A DNA stretch of 64,000 nucleotides from assembly GCA_041676645.1 (NCBI GenBank), contig JBAYRO010000001.1, positions 48,270-112,269 on the forward strand, read 5' to 3'. A model generated the notes under the pieces. The model was given only the letters and a program-made list of their open reading frames with translations. It made no database searches and was not told the origin of the DNA. The position numbers and the translations under genes are program-made. The stretch's first letter is position 1. Each line of letters begins with the position of its first letter. Below are positions 35,536-45,382 of the stretch, piece by piece. This DNA comes from JAMLIN01 sp041676645 (GTDB lineage Bacteria > Pseudomonadota > Gammaproteobacteria > Burkholderiales > Burkholderiaceae_E).

Positions 35536-37074
35536 ATGCGCGACTCCGACCTGCGATCCCGTTCCATGAGCCGGCGCGACACCCTGGGGGCCGGCCGCCG
35601 ACGCCTGCTCGGCGGCCTGGCCACGCTGGGCGCCGGCCTGCCGCTGCCGGCCCTTGCCCACCGCCATGCCGCCCTGCTCGCCCGGCGCGACGGACCGCCC
35701 GCGAAGCGTCGCGTCGAATCGCCCTATGGCCCGGTGTCACCGGCGATCGACGAAACCACGGGGCTCGTCCTGGTCGAACTGCCGGCCGGCTTTCGCTACC
35801 GCAGCTTCTCCTGGGCCGGCGATCCGATGGACGACGGCCAGCCCTGCCCCGGCAACCATGACGGCATGGGCATCGTCGGCGGCGATCCCGATGCCGACGA
35901 GTGGCTGCTGGTGCGCAACCACGAGCGATGGAGCGGGCCGGTGTTCTCCGCGCCCGCCACCTACGACAGCGGCGCAATGCCCGAGGGCGTGCCGCTGGCG
36001 GCCAGCGGCGGCGCCACCAGCCTGCGGGTCAGGCGCGGTCGCCTCGCCTCGGCACGGCCCAGCCTCGCCGGCACCCTGATCAACTGCGCCGGCGGCGCCA
36101 CTGCCTGGGGCACCTGGCTCAGCTGCGAGGAGATCATGCTCGACGCCGTCTCGAGCACGGGCCGGCGCCACGGCTATGTCTTCGAGGTCGATCCCGATCC
36201 CCTGCGCACCAGCGGCAAGCCCATCATCGGCATGGGCCGTTTTTCCCACGAGGCCGCCGCCGTCGATCCGCTGCGCGGCGATGTCTATCTCAGCGAGGAC
36301 GCCTGGGAATCCGCCGCCAGCGGCTTCTACCGCTACCTGCCCCATGATCGCAGCGGCCGGCGCGGCAGCCTGGAAGCCGGGGGCAGGCTGCAGGCCGCAC
36401 GGGTACGCGACCGGCCCAATGCCGACCTGCGCGCGCCGGCGACGGGCGAGCGCCACCGGATCGAATGGATCGACATCGCCGATCCGGATGCGGATTCACG
36501 CCGGCTCGCGCTCGAAGCGGGCGGCGAGTCGAAACGCGTGAGCGGCCCCTTCGCCCAGGCCTGGGCCGAAGGCGGGCTCCTTCTGGCCAGGGGCGAAGGC
36601 CTGTGCTTCGGCGACGGCATCCTCATGATGGCCGACACCGCCGCCGGCCGGGATGCGGCGGGCGCGCCGGGCCGCGGGCCCGGTGCACTCTGGGCCTTCG
36701 ATCCGGCTCGCGACGAACTGGTCGCCGTCTTCGCCGGCCAGCAAGCCCTGGCTGGCCACCATCCGGACAACCTCGCCTTCGATCCGCGGGGCCGGCTGAT
36801 GTTCTGCGAGGATGGCGACGGCATCGACGAGGACGGGCGCTTCGGCAACCGGCTGATGGGGGTCGACGCCGAAGGCCGGTCCTTCGTCTTCGCGCGCAAT
36901 GCCGCGGTGCTCGATGCCGGGGCGCTCGCCGCCGCCGGCAAGCGCTGTGCGCCCGGCGACTACCGTAGCGCGGAGTTCGCGGGCATCTGCTTCGATCCGT
37001 CCGGCCGCTGGCTTTTCGTCAACATCTATTCGCCCGGGCTGAGCCTGGCGATCACCGGTCCATGGCACTCCTGA
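35536..37074 (+). CDS. PhoX-like (DUF839) secreted phosphatase family protein
   Basis: 512 residues from ATG 35536; a second ATG at 35566 is also possible. The N-terminus has twin-Arg stretches (MSRRDTLGAGRRRLLGG) followed by a hydrophobic segment ending PLPALA, suggesting Tat export. PhoX-like blocks include NHDGMGIVGGD, LLVRNHERW, NCAGGATAWGTWLSCEE, GRFSHEAAAVDP and YLSEDAW, with several acidic residues suited to binding metal. It is shorter than classical PhoX. Phosphatase activity is inferred from family. The 3' end overlaps the next gene by 13 bases. Confidence 0.82.
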   Translation: MRDSDLRSRSMSRRDTLGAGRRRLLGGLATLGAGLPLPALAHRHAALLARRDGPPAKRRVESPYGPVSPAIDETTGLVLVELPAGFRYRSFSWAGDPMDDGQPCPGNHDGMGIVGGDPDADEWLLVRNHERWSGPVFSAPATYDSGAMPEGVPLAASGGATSLRVRRGRLASARPSLAGTLINCAGGATAWGTWLSCEEIMLDAVSSTGRRHGYVFEVDPDPLRTSGKPIIGMGRFSHEAAAVDPLRGDVYLSEDAWESAASGFYRYLPHDRSGRRGSLEAGGRLQAARVRDRPNADLRAPATGERHRIEWIDIADPDADSRRLALEAGGESKRVSGPFAQAWAEGGLLLARGEGLCFGDGILMMADTAAGRDAAGAPGRGPGALWAFDPARDELVAVFAGQQALAGHHPDNLAFDPRGRLMFCEDGDGIDEDGRFGNRLMGVDAEGRSFVFARNAAVLDAGALAAAGKRCAPGDYRSAEFAGICFDPSGRWLFVNIYSPGLSLAITGPWHS

Positions 37075-38879
37075 CCCTGAACGACGCCGAGCTCGCGCAC
37101 GGCGACATGCCTCTTCTCGATGGCGCGGCCCTGACCATAGAGGCACGCGAACGAATCGGCCTGATCGGGCGCAACGGCAGCGGCAAATCGAGCCTGCTCG
37201 CAGTGATCGCCGGCCAGCGCCAGCTCGATGACGGCGAGCTCCAGCGCGCCGACGCACTGCGCTGCGTGCTGGTGGAACAGGAACCGGTCCTCCCGGCGGC
37301 CGACACCGTGCGCGACAGCCTGGTCGAACGTGGTGCGATCATGGCGATCGTCGATGAGCGCGAGCGCTGGCAGACACTCGCCCGGCTCGACGCGATGGCC
37401 GACAGGCTCGGCGCGCTGCTCGAGCAGGCGCCGGGGGAACTGTCCGGCGGCGAACGCAAGCGCGCTGCCCTCGCGCTCGCGCTGGCGCTCGAACCCGACC
37501 TGCTCCTGCTCGACGAGCCGACGAACCATCTCGACATCGACGCGATCACCCTGCTCGAGGAGTTGCTCGCACGGGGACCGAGCCTGGTCGTGGTGACCCA
37601 CGACCGGCGCTTCCTCGATCGGGTCGCCACCCGCATCGTCGAGCTCGACCGGGGAATCCTGCGCAGCTATCCAGGCAGCTTCGCCGACTACGAGCGCTTC
37701 AAGACCGACCAGCTCGCGGTCGAGGCGGAAGGCCGACGCCGCTTCGACCGCTTCTGGCGCCAGGAGGAAGCCTGGATCCGCAAGGGCATCGAGGCGCGGC
37801 GGACCCGCAACCAGGGGCGTGTGCGCCGGCTCGAGGCGCTGCGCCGCGAGCGCGAGCAACGTCGCGAACAACAGGGCGACCTGCGCATCCGGCTCGATGC
37901 CGGCAGCCGTTCGGGCAGGCGGGTAGCCGAGCTGATCGATGTCGGCAAGCGCTTCGACACACCGACCGGCGAGCGCTGGGTGATACGGAACTTCTCGACC
38001 CTGATCCAGCGCGGCGATCGCATCGGCCTGATCGGCCCCAACGGCGCCGGCAAGACCACCTTGCTGCGCATCATGCTCGGCACGCTCGAACCCGACGAAG
38101 GCCGGGTGGAGCTCGGCACCGGACTGCGCATCGCCTATTTCGACCAGATGCGGGCCCAGCTCGACCCGCAGGCGAGCGTGGCCGAATCGATCGCCCCCGG
38201 TTCGGAATGGATCGAGATCGGCGGCCAGCGTCGCCATGTCATGAGCTATCTCGGCGATTTCCTGTTCTCGCCCCGGCGTGCGGGGTCGCCGGTCGCCAGC
38301 CTGTCGGGCGGCGAGCGCAACCGGCTGCTGCTGGCCCGGCTGTTCGCGCAACCCGCCAACCTGATCGTGCTCGATGAACCGACCAACGATCTCGACATGG
38401 AATCGCTCGAGCTGCTCGAGTCGACCCTGCAGGAGTACGAGGGCACCCTGCTGCTGGTCAGCCACGACCGCGCCTTCCTCGACAATGTGGTGACGCAGAC
38501 GATCGCCGCCGAGGGCGACGGGCGCTGGGGCGAGTACGTCGGCGGCTACGAGGACTGGCTGCGCCAGCGCCCGACCCCCGCGCCGGCCCCCGCACCAGCG
38601 CCGGCTGCCGCGTCACCAGCGCCCGCCGGCCCGAAACCGAAACCCCGGCAGAAGCTGAACAATCGCGAGCAGCGCGAGCTCGGCGCCCTGCCGGGGCGGA
38701 TCGAAGCGCTCGAGGCCGAGCAGGCCGCACTGCAGGCGAAGATGAGCGCGCCCGACTATTTCCGGAATTCGCCGGATGTCCTGCGCACCGACCAGCAGCG
38801 TCATGACGAGATCGAGAACCTGCTCGTCGAGATGCTCGAGCGCTGGGAAGCCCTGGAGGCGCGCCAGGCGGGCGATTGA
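37062..38879 (+). CDS. uup: ABC-F family ATPase Uup
   Basis: Soluble tandem ABC ATPase of 605 residues. The first cassette has Walker A IGRNGSGKSSLL, signature LSGGERKRAALA and Walker B LLLDEPTNHLDI; the second has IGPNGAGKTTLL, LSGGERNRLLLA and IVLDEPTNDLDM. The C-terminal coiled-coil domain (KLNNREQRELGALPGRIEALE onward) after a Pro/Ala linker is the Uup hallmark. Uup acts on ribosomes and in genome stability. ATG 37062 lies inside the 3' end of the PhoX-like gene. Followed by copy 2 of the palindromic element. Confidence 0.93.
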   Translation: MALLTLNDAELAHGDMPLLDGAALTIEARERIGLIGRNGSGKSSLLAVIAGQRQLDDGELQRADALRCVLVEQEPVLPAADTVRDSLVERGAIMAIVDERERWQTLARLDAMADRLGALLEQAPGELSGGERKRAALALALALEPDLLLLDEPTNHLDIDAITLLEELLARGPSLVVVTHDRRFLDRVATRIVELDRGILRSYPGSFADYERFKTDQLAVEAEGRRRFDRFWRQEEAWIRKGIEARRTRNQGRVRRLEALRREREQRREQQGDLRIRLDAGSRSGRRVAELIDVGKRFDTPTGERWVIRNFSTLIQRGDRIGLIGPNGAGKTTLLRIMLGTLEPDEGRVELGTGLRIAYFDQMRAQLDPQASVAESIAPGSEWIEIGGQRRHVMSYLGDFLFSPRRAGSPVASLSGGERNRLLLARLFAQPANLIVLDEPTNDLDMESLELLESTLQEYEGTLLLVSHDRAFLDNVVTQTIAAEGDGRWGEYVGGYEDWLRQRPTPAPAPAPAPAAASPAPAGPKPKPRQKLNNREQRELGALPGRIEALEAEQAALQAKMSAPDYFRNSPDVLRTDQQRHDEIENLLVEMLERWEALEARQAGD

Positions 38880-38885
38880 CCAGAA

Positions 38886-38953
38886 AACGGGTGCGCATTC
38901 GAGCGCATGACCGCGTTGGGGCGCCTTGCCCTGCACCCGAATGCGAACCCGTT
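38886..38953 (+). repeat. Palindromic 3'-end element, copy 2 (internally deleted)
   Basis: Outer arms 38886-38907 and 38932-38953 pair at 19 of 22 positions. The core is only 24 bases and keeps the left half including GGGGCGCC (38918-38925). The missing middle is what recombination between the two GCCTTG repeats of a full copy would remove. It fills the convergent gap between uup (six bases away) and lrp, whose stop codon it touches by one base. Confidence 0.8.
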
Positions 38954-39444
38954 CAGTTGTCGAGTGCGAAGCGGCCTACCGGCAGCGCCGGATCATTCTT
39001 GACCTCGCGCAGCGCGAAGCTCGACTCCACATTGGCCACTCCCTCCAGCGCCAGCAGGAAATCCTGCAGGAAGCGGTTGTAGGCGCCGATGCCGGGCACC
39101 GCGACCTTCAGCTGGTAGTCGGCATTGCCCATGAGCGGATAGCACTCGAGGACTTCCTCGCGCACGCGCATCGCCTCCTCGAAGGCGCGGGTGACCGCCG
39201 GCTGGTGGGAGGCCATGCGTATGCGTGCGAAGACGACCTCGGGCACCCCGACACGCGCCGGATCGAGAAGCATCGCGGCCCGGCGCAGCACGCCGGCGGA
39301 CTGCAGCCGCCGCACGCGTCGCCAGCAGACGGTGGTCGATGCGCCAACCCGCTCGGCGAGCTCCTGGGCGGAAAGCTTGGCATCGCGCTGCAGGGCCTCG
39401 ACGATGCGCACATCGATCGCGTCGGCGAGTTCGGAATGGGCCAT
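38953..39444 (-). CDS. Lrp/AsnC family transcriptional regulator
   Basis: 163-residue regulator. The N-terminal winged helix (about 8-60) contains AIDVRIVEALQRDAKLSAQELAER and the recognition helix STTVCWRRVRRLQSAGVL. The RAM ligand-binding domain (about 70-150) contains VLECYPLMGNADYQLKVAVPGIGAYNRFL. It is divergent from the phenylalanine hydroxylase gene, a common betaproteobacterial pairing in which the regulator probably responds to an aromatic amino acid. Likely autoregulated through the shared 148-base region. Confidence 0.92.
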   Translation of the reverse strand: MAHSELADAIDVRIVEALQRDAKLSAQELAERVGASTTVCWRRVRRLQSAGVLRRAAMLLDPARVGVPEVVFARIRMASHQPAVTRAFEEAMRVREEVLECYPLMGNADYQLKVAVPGIGAYNRFLQDFLLALEGVANVESSFALREVKNDPALPVGRFALDN

Positions 39445-39592
39445 GGATTTCCTGTATCGGGATAATCGTTCCTTTTCATAATGATATCAGGAACGTTGAT
39501 TCCATGATCATTCGATTATTCATGATTCTGGAACCGATTTTTCCCGAAAACCGCGCATCCTTGTTCCTGGAACATCGAAGCGGAGTCGAATC
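39445..39592. promoter_or_regulatory. Divergent lrp-phhA control region with repeated GGAAC sites
   Basis: A 148-base, AT-richer stretch between the divergent genes. It contains CGTTCC (39467-39472) facing GGAACG (39490-39495), GATTCC (39498-39503), GGAAC (39530-39534) and the perfect palindrome TGTTCCTGGAACA (39562-39574). The spread-out, partly symmetric sites fit cooperative binding by an Lrp/AsnC octamer. A promoter for phhA may be TTGATT (39497-39502) with a -10 around 39515-39525; this is weak. Confidence 0.5.
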
Positions 39593-40384
39593 ATGGGTGC
39601 CATGCCCCAGCTACCGGAAATCAGCGACCGATCGGCCCATGTGCTGCGTGGCGATTATTCGCGGGCGCACACCGACTATCGCGTCGACCAGGATCCGGCG
39701 AACTACCGTGCCGAGGAACACCAGCGCTGGCATCATCTGTTCGAGCGCCAGTCGGCGCTGTTGCCGGGACGCGCCTGCCAGGCCTTCGTCGATTCCCTCG
39801 GCTCGCTCGATTGCGCGGACCGGATCCCGGACCTGCAGGGACAGAGCGAGCGCCTCTCGCAGCTGAGCGGCTGGCGGCTGATCGGGGTTCCCGGGCTGAT
39901 TCCCGACGAAGCCTTCTTCGAGCATCTCGCCAACCGGCGCTTCCCGGTGACGATCTGGCTGCGCGGCGCCGACGAGATCGACTACATCGTCGAACCGGAT
40001 GTCTTCCACGATTTCTTCGGCCACGTACCGATGCTCGCGGTGCCCGCGATCGCGGATTTCATCGCCGCATTCGGCCAGGCCTGCCTGCGCGCGCGCGACG
40101 ATGCGATGCGCCGCCGACTGGCGCGCCTGTACTGGTACACCATCGAGTTCGGCCTGGTTCGCGAGGCCGACGGCGTACGCGCCTATGGCGCGGGACTGCT
40201 GTCCTCGCCAGCCGAGCTGCGCCACGCGATCGAAGCGCCGCCGGCGGTCCACCTGCGCTTTGACGCGATGCGGGTCATGGCGAGCGAATTTCGGATCGAT
40301 GGCTTCCAGTCACGGTACTTCGTGGTGGAATCCTTCGAGGCATTGTTCACCGAGACTCGCCGCGCGCTGGCGGCGGTGTCCTGA
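39593..40384 (+). CDS. phhA: Phenylalanine 4-monooxygenase
   Basis: Converts phenylalanine to tyrosine with tetrahydropterin and Fe(II). 263 residues, the usual bacterial size. The iron ligands are visible: His139 and His144 in PDVFHDFFGHVPML and Glu185 in LYWYTIEFGLVRE. TIWLRGADEIDYIVEPD and GFQSRYFVVESFE are family blocks. ATG 39593 or the ATG three codons later could be the start. Regulated probably by the divergent Lrp-type protein. Confidence 0.96.
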   Translation: MGAMPQLPEISDRSAHVLRGDYSRAHTDYRVDQDPANYRAEEHQRWHHLFERQSALLPGRACQAFVDSLGSLDCADRIPDLQGQSERLSQLSGWRLIGVPGLIPDEAFFEHLANRRFPVTIWLRGADEIDYIVEPDVFHDFFGHVPMLAVPAIADFIAAFGQACLRARDDAMRRRLARLYWYTIEFGLVREADGVRAYGAGLLSSPAELRHAIEAPPAVHLRFDAMRVMASEFRIDGFQSRYFVVESFEALFTETRRALAAVS

Positions 40385-40419
40385 TCGGCCGGGCTGCCCG
40401 CGGCAGCGGCCTCAGGCTC

Positions 40420-41010
40420 TCAGGTTCGTCGCCATCGCCACAGGCGCATCGGCGGAATGTTGCGCCACTCGCGCACACTCATCTCGTAGGCACCGAACAC
40501 CGGCGTGGCGAAACCGGCCACCGCGGACTTGAACTGGTACGCGACGAAGCTGCCATCGTGGGGCAGGGCGTCATGGACCCGGCGCGCGATGAGCTGGCCG
40601 GCATCGGCCGGCAGGGTCGAGAACGGGATGCCCGACACCACCGCATCGGGCGCCGGCAGATTGTGCTCGGCCAGGACATCGCCGATATGCTCGGCGCTGC
40701 AGCAGCGCACGATCAGGCGGGGGTCGCCGAGCCGCGCGACATGGTCGGCGAACTTCGGATCGATCTCGATGCACACCAGGCGCGAATCGGCCGGCATGGC
40801 ATCGAGCAGGGCCCGGGTGGTGCCGCCGGTACCCGGCCCGAGTTCGACGATGACCCGGGCTTTCGCCGCTCCCGCCGCCTCGACGATACGCCGCTCGAGG
40901 TAGCGCGAACTCGGAATGACCGAGCCGACCCCAACGGGATCACGCAGGAATCCCAGGAAAAAAGCCAACGCGTCGGCTGGCCACATGGCCAGCCCGTTTG
41001 GTGGGCGCAT
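40420..41010 (-). CDS. Class I SAM-dependent methyltransferase (phospholipid N-methyltransferase-like)
   Basis: 196 residues. The SAM-binding motif is VIVELGPGTGGTTRALLDA, preceded by GVGSVIPSSRYLERRIV, a pattern I associate with Rhodobacter-type PmtA and related lipid methyltransferases. IEIDPKFADHVARL gives the acidic SAM ribose ligand, and AVVSGIPFSTLP is the substrate-side motif. GAGGGA precedes ATG 41010; ATG 40986 is an alternative. A phosphatidylethanolamine-methylating role is possible but not proven by sequence. Convergent with phhA. Confidence 0.82.
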   Translation of the reverse strand: MRPPNGLAMWPADALAFFLGFLRDPVGVGSVIPSSRYLERRIVEAAGAAKARVIVELGPGTGGTTRALLDAMPADSRLVCIEIDPKFADHVARLGDPRLIVRCCSAEHIGDVLAEHNLPAPDAVVSGIPFSTLPADAGQLIARRVHDALPHDGSFVAYQFKSAVAGFATPVFGAYEMSVREWRNIPPMRLWRWRRT

Positions 41011-41117
41011 TCATTCCCTCTCAGGTAGTTGTACAGTCTCGCGCCCCGTAGGCTGCCCGTTGCGCGCAGGGTCTTTTCTGGTCAGCGCACCGAATGTCGC
41101 GCAATCCCATTCGTCCG

Positions 41118-41888
41118 TCAACGTCCACCACGCAACGCCAATACCCGGCCAAGAGCGAGACTGGCCGCCGCGAACCCCATCGGGGCGGTGACGGTCACGA
41201 GTGAGCCATACCCCGAACAGGCAAGGGGAGTGCCCGCCCCGGCATCGGCGCGCGCAAGGCCGGGCGGGGCCGGAGCGTCGCACCAGATCGCACTGACGCC
41301 GAACCGCCCGTTGCCAGCCCGCGGGAAGCCATGCTCGCGCCGCAGGCGCGAGCGTACCGAGGCGAGCAGGGCATCATGGCGCGTCGCCGCGAGATCGCCC
41401 TGCGCGAGTTCGAACGGATCGATGCGACCGCCGGCGCCGCCGCAGGCGATCACCGCCTGGCGGCGCTGCACGCAAAGGGCGATCAGGGCCGCCTTCGCAG
41501 CGGGCGAATCGATCGCGTCGATCACGACATCGGCCCGCGGCGGCACCAGGTCGGCCACATTGGCGGAATCGACGAAGTCGTCGACACAGTCGACCCGGCA
41601 TCCCGGCGAGATCGCGGCGATGCGCTCGGCCATCGCGAGGATCTTGCTGCGCCCGAGCGTCGAGTCGAGGGCGTGAATCTGGCGATTGATGTTCGATTCG
41701 GCGACATGGTCCATGTCGATGAGCGTGATCCGCCCCACCGCGGAACGCGCGAGCGCCTCGGCGGCCCAGGACCCCACGCCACCGACGCCCACGACCACGA
41801 CATGCGCGGTGGCGAGCGCTTCGAGCGCACCCGGGCCATGGATCCGGGCAACGCCGCCGAAGCGGCGGTCGATCTCGACCGCCGTCAT
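41118..41888 (-). CDS. tcdA: tRNA threonylcarbamoyladenosine dehydratase TcdA
   Basis: E1-like enzyme that cyclises t6A37 in tRNA to ct6A using ATP. 256 residues. The adenylation motif is VVVVGVGGVGSWAAEALARS, followed by LIDMDHVAESNINRQIHAL, with the catalytic Arg/Lys pattern of ThiF-fold proteins, and DVVIDAIDSPAAKAALI. It opens with RFGGVARIHGPGALE, typical of TcdA rather than ThiF/MoeB. ATG 41888 is preferred over the much longer frame upstream. Confidence 0.93.
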   Translation of the reverse strand: MTAVEIDRRFGGVARIHGPGALEALATAHVVVVGVGGVGSWAAEALARSAVGRITLIDMDHVAESNINRQIHALDSTLGRSKILAMAERIAAISPGCRVDCVDDFVDSANVADLVPPRADVVIDAIDSPAAKAALIALCVQRRQAVIACGGAGGRIDPFELAQGDLAATRHDALLASVRSRLRREHGFPRAGNGRFGVSAIWCDAPAPPGLARADAGAGTPLACSGYGSLVTVTAPMGFAAASLALGRVLALRGGR

Positions 41889-41908
41889 GTCGTTCGTTGT
41901 CGTGTCGT

Positions 41909-42877
41909 TCAAGGCAGCAGCAGCGTCGCTCCGGTGGTGCGCCGGGCCTCGAGCTCGCGATGCGCCTGCGCCGCCTCGGCGAGCGGCATGCGCTTCTCGA
42001 TCACGGGACGAACCTTGCCGTCGGCGACCATCTCGAACAGGCCATTGGCCATCGCCTCGAGATCCTCGCGACGCTGGGAGTAGGCGAGCACCGATGGCCG
42101 GGTGAGATAGAGGGTGCCGCGCAGCGCGGTCAGCGGCACCGGCGGCACCGGCCCCGATGCGGCGCCGAAACTGACCATGGTGCCGAAGGGCGCGAGCGAA
42201 TCCAGCGAGGCATCGAAGGTGTCCTTGCCGATGGAATCGTAGACCACCGGCACCATCGCGCCGTCCGTGATCTCGCGCACCCGCTCCACGATGTCCTCGC
42301 TGCGATAGAGGATCACATGCTCGCAGCCATGTCGGCGCGCAAGCTCGGCCTTTTCCTCGGAGCCGGCCGTGCCGATCACGCGAACACCCATCGCACGCGC
42401 CCATTGCATCGCGATCAGCCCGACGCCACCGGCGGCGGCATGGAAGAGGATCGTCTGGCCGGGCCGGAGCGCGGCGGTGCGATTGAACAGGTACTGGACC
42501 GTCATGCCCTTGAGCATCAGGGCCGCCGCCGATTCGAAGTCGACCGCGTCCGGCAATGCCACCACCGACTTCGCCGCCAGGTTGTGGACCTCGGCATAGG
42601 CTCCTGGCGGGCCGGCGGCGTATGCCACCCGGTCGCCGGGAGCGAAGCCGGTCACCCCGTCGCCGAGCGCCTCGACGACACCGGCGCCCTCCATGCCGAT
42701 GCCGCCTGGCAGCGGCATCGGGTAGGCGCCGGTGCGGAAGTAGACGTCGATGAAGTTCACGCCGACCGCATGGTTGCGGATGCGCAGCTCGCCCGCGGCC
42801 GGTGCGCCCGGATCATGCTCGACCAGGCGCATGGCCTCTGGTCCGCCGGTCTGCTCGATCCTGATTGCCTTGCTCAT
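41909..42877 (-). CDS. qor: Quinone oxidoreductase (zeta-crystallin-like MDR)
   Basis: NADPH-dependent quinone reductase of the medium-chain superfamily, 322 residues. HAVGVNFIDVYFRTGAYPMPLP is the Qor signature near residue 40, MEGAGVVEALGDGV follows, and the cofactor motif is FHAAAGGVGLIAMQWARAMG. It lacks the zinc-binding residues of alcohol dehydrogenases, as expected. ATG 42877 is chosen; the longer frame adds a noncoding-like Arg/Pro stretch. It lies just upstream of tcdA on the same strand. Confidence 0.93.
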   Translation of the reverse strand: MSKAIRIEQTGGPEAMRLVEHDPGAPAAGELRIRNHAVGVNFIDVYFRTGAYPMPLPGGIGMEGAGVVEALGDGVTGFAPGDRVAYAAGPPGAYAEVHNLAAKSVVALPDAVDFESAAALMLKGMTVQYLFNRTAALRPGQTILFHAAAGGVGLIAMQWARAMGVRVIGTAGSEEKAELARRHGCEHVILYRSEDIVERVREITDGAMVPVVYDSIGKDTFDASLDSLAPFGTMVSFGAASGPVPPVPLTALRGTLYLTRPSVLAYSQRREDLEAMANGLFEMVADGKVRPVIEKRMPLAEAAQAHRELEARRTTGATLLLP

Positions 42878-42924
42878 GGGAATCTCCGTTGGCCGGGCCC
42901 GCAGCCGGCTCGACCCGGAAGGTG

Positions 42925-43704
42925 TCAGAAGGTGCCGGGATAGGATCCGCCGTCGATCAGGAAATTCTGGCCCGTGATGTAGCCCGCCTGGGCGCTGCAG
43001 AGGAAGGCGCACGCCTGGCCGAACTCCATCTCGTCGCCGAAGCGGCCCGCCGGCTGCGCTGCCCGGCGACGCTCGCGCGCCTCCTCGATGCTGATCCCCC
43101 CGCCCTTCGCAGCCGCCTCGACGAGGCCGGCGAGCCGATCGGTATCGAAGATGCCCGGCAGCAGGTTGTTGATCGTGACGTTGTGCGCAACGGTCTTGCG
43201 CGCGAGTCCGGCGACGAAGCCGGTCAGTCCGCTGCGCGCGCCGTTGGACAGCGCGAGCACATCGATCGGCGCCTTCACGGCGCTGGAAGTGATGTTGACG
43301 ATGCGCCCGAAGCGCCGTTCGATCATGCCGTCGAGCGTGGCCTTCATGAGCTCGATCGGAGTCAGCATGTTGGCATCGACCGCCCGGATCCAGTCATCGC
43401 GATCGAAGTTGCGGAAGTCTCCCGGAGGCGGTCCGCCGGCATTGGTGACGAGGATGTCGACCTGCGGCGCTGCCGCCAGCACTTCGGCGCGCCCCGACGC
43501 GCTGGTGATGTCGGCCGCCACCGCCACGACCTCGACGCCGGTTTCGTCGGCGATCCGCCTGGCCGCATCGGCGAGCACATCGGGCCGGCGGCCGTTGATC
43601 ACGAGGTCGACGCCCTCGCGCGCGAGCGACAACGCGCTGCCAAAGCCGAGCCCGCGGCTCGCGCCGCACACGATCGCCCGCCTGCCCCTGATACCCAGAT
43701 CCAT
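42925..43704 (-). CDS. Noncanonical SDR family protein lacking the YxxxK pair
   Basis: 259 residues with a normal SDR cofactor motif (AIVCGASRGLGFGSALSLA), DITSASG and LVTNAGGPPPGDF. The catalytic Ser is in IVNITSSAVKAPID, but where YxxxK is expected the sequence reads LALSNGARSGLTGFVAG, with Ser for Tyr and Arg for Lys. I know of related SDRs with the SNGAR pattern annotated as 3-oxoacyl-ACP reductases. Whether they are active dehydrogenases is unclear. The end ITGQNFLIDGGSYPGTF is normal. It is upstream of qor on the same strand. Confidence 0.87.
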   Translation of the reverse strand: MDLGIRGRRAIVCGASRGLGFGSALSLAREGVDLVINGRRPDVLADAARRIADETGVEVVAVAADITSASGRAEVLAAAPQVDILVTNAGGPPPGDFRNFDRDDWIRAVDANMLTPIELMKATLDGMIERRFGRIVNITSSAVKAPIDVLALSNGARSGLTGFVAGLARKTVAHNVTINNLLPGIFDTDRLAGLVEAAAKGGGISIEEARERRRAAQPAGRFGDEMEFGQACAFLCSAQAGYITGQNFLIDGGSYPGTF

Positions 43705-43743
43705 TTCTTTCTCCTCTGTTGATCGTGGATGCCCCGTCGCGGT

Positions 43744-45246
<1,503 letters not shown>

Positions 45247-45311
45247 GGGAGCTGGTCGTCTCGCTGGAGAGGGACGAAGGGGCGGCGGGCGGGCCCACGG
45301 CGGTGCCCGGA

Positions 45312-45320
45312 TGATAAAAT
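45312..45320 (+). promoter_or_regulatory. Extended -10 promoter for yebC-purD operon
   Basis: TGATAAAAT (TGn plus TAAAAT, 5 of 6) lies 63 bases before the yebC ATG. In the leader, GGGCGGA and TCCGCCC form a perfect 7-bp hairpin around TTA at 45335-45351. Confidence 0.5.
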
Positions 45321-45382
45321 CGAAACCGTCCGCCGGGCGGATTATCCGCCCTGCCCCCGAGTATTGCACGGTAGAGGAGTCG

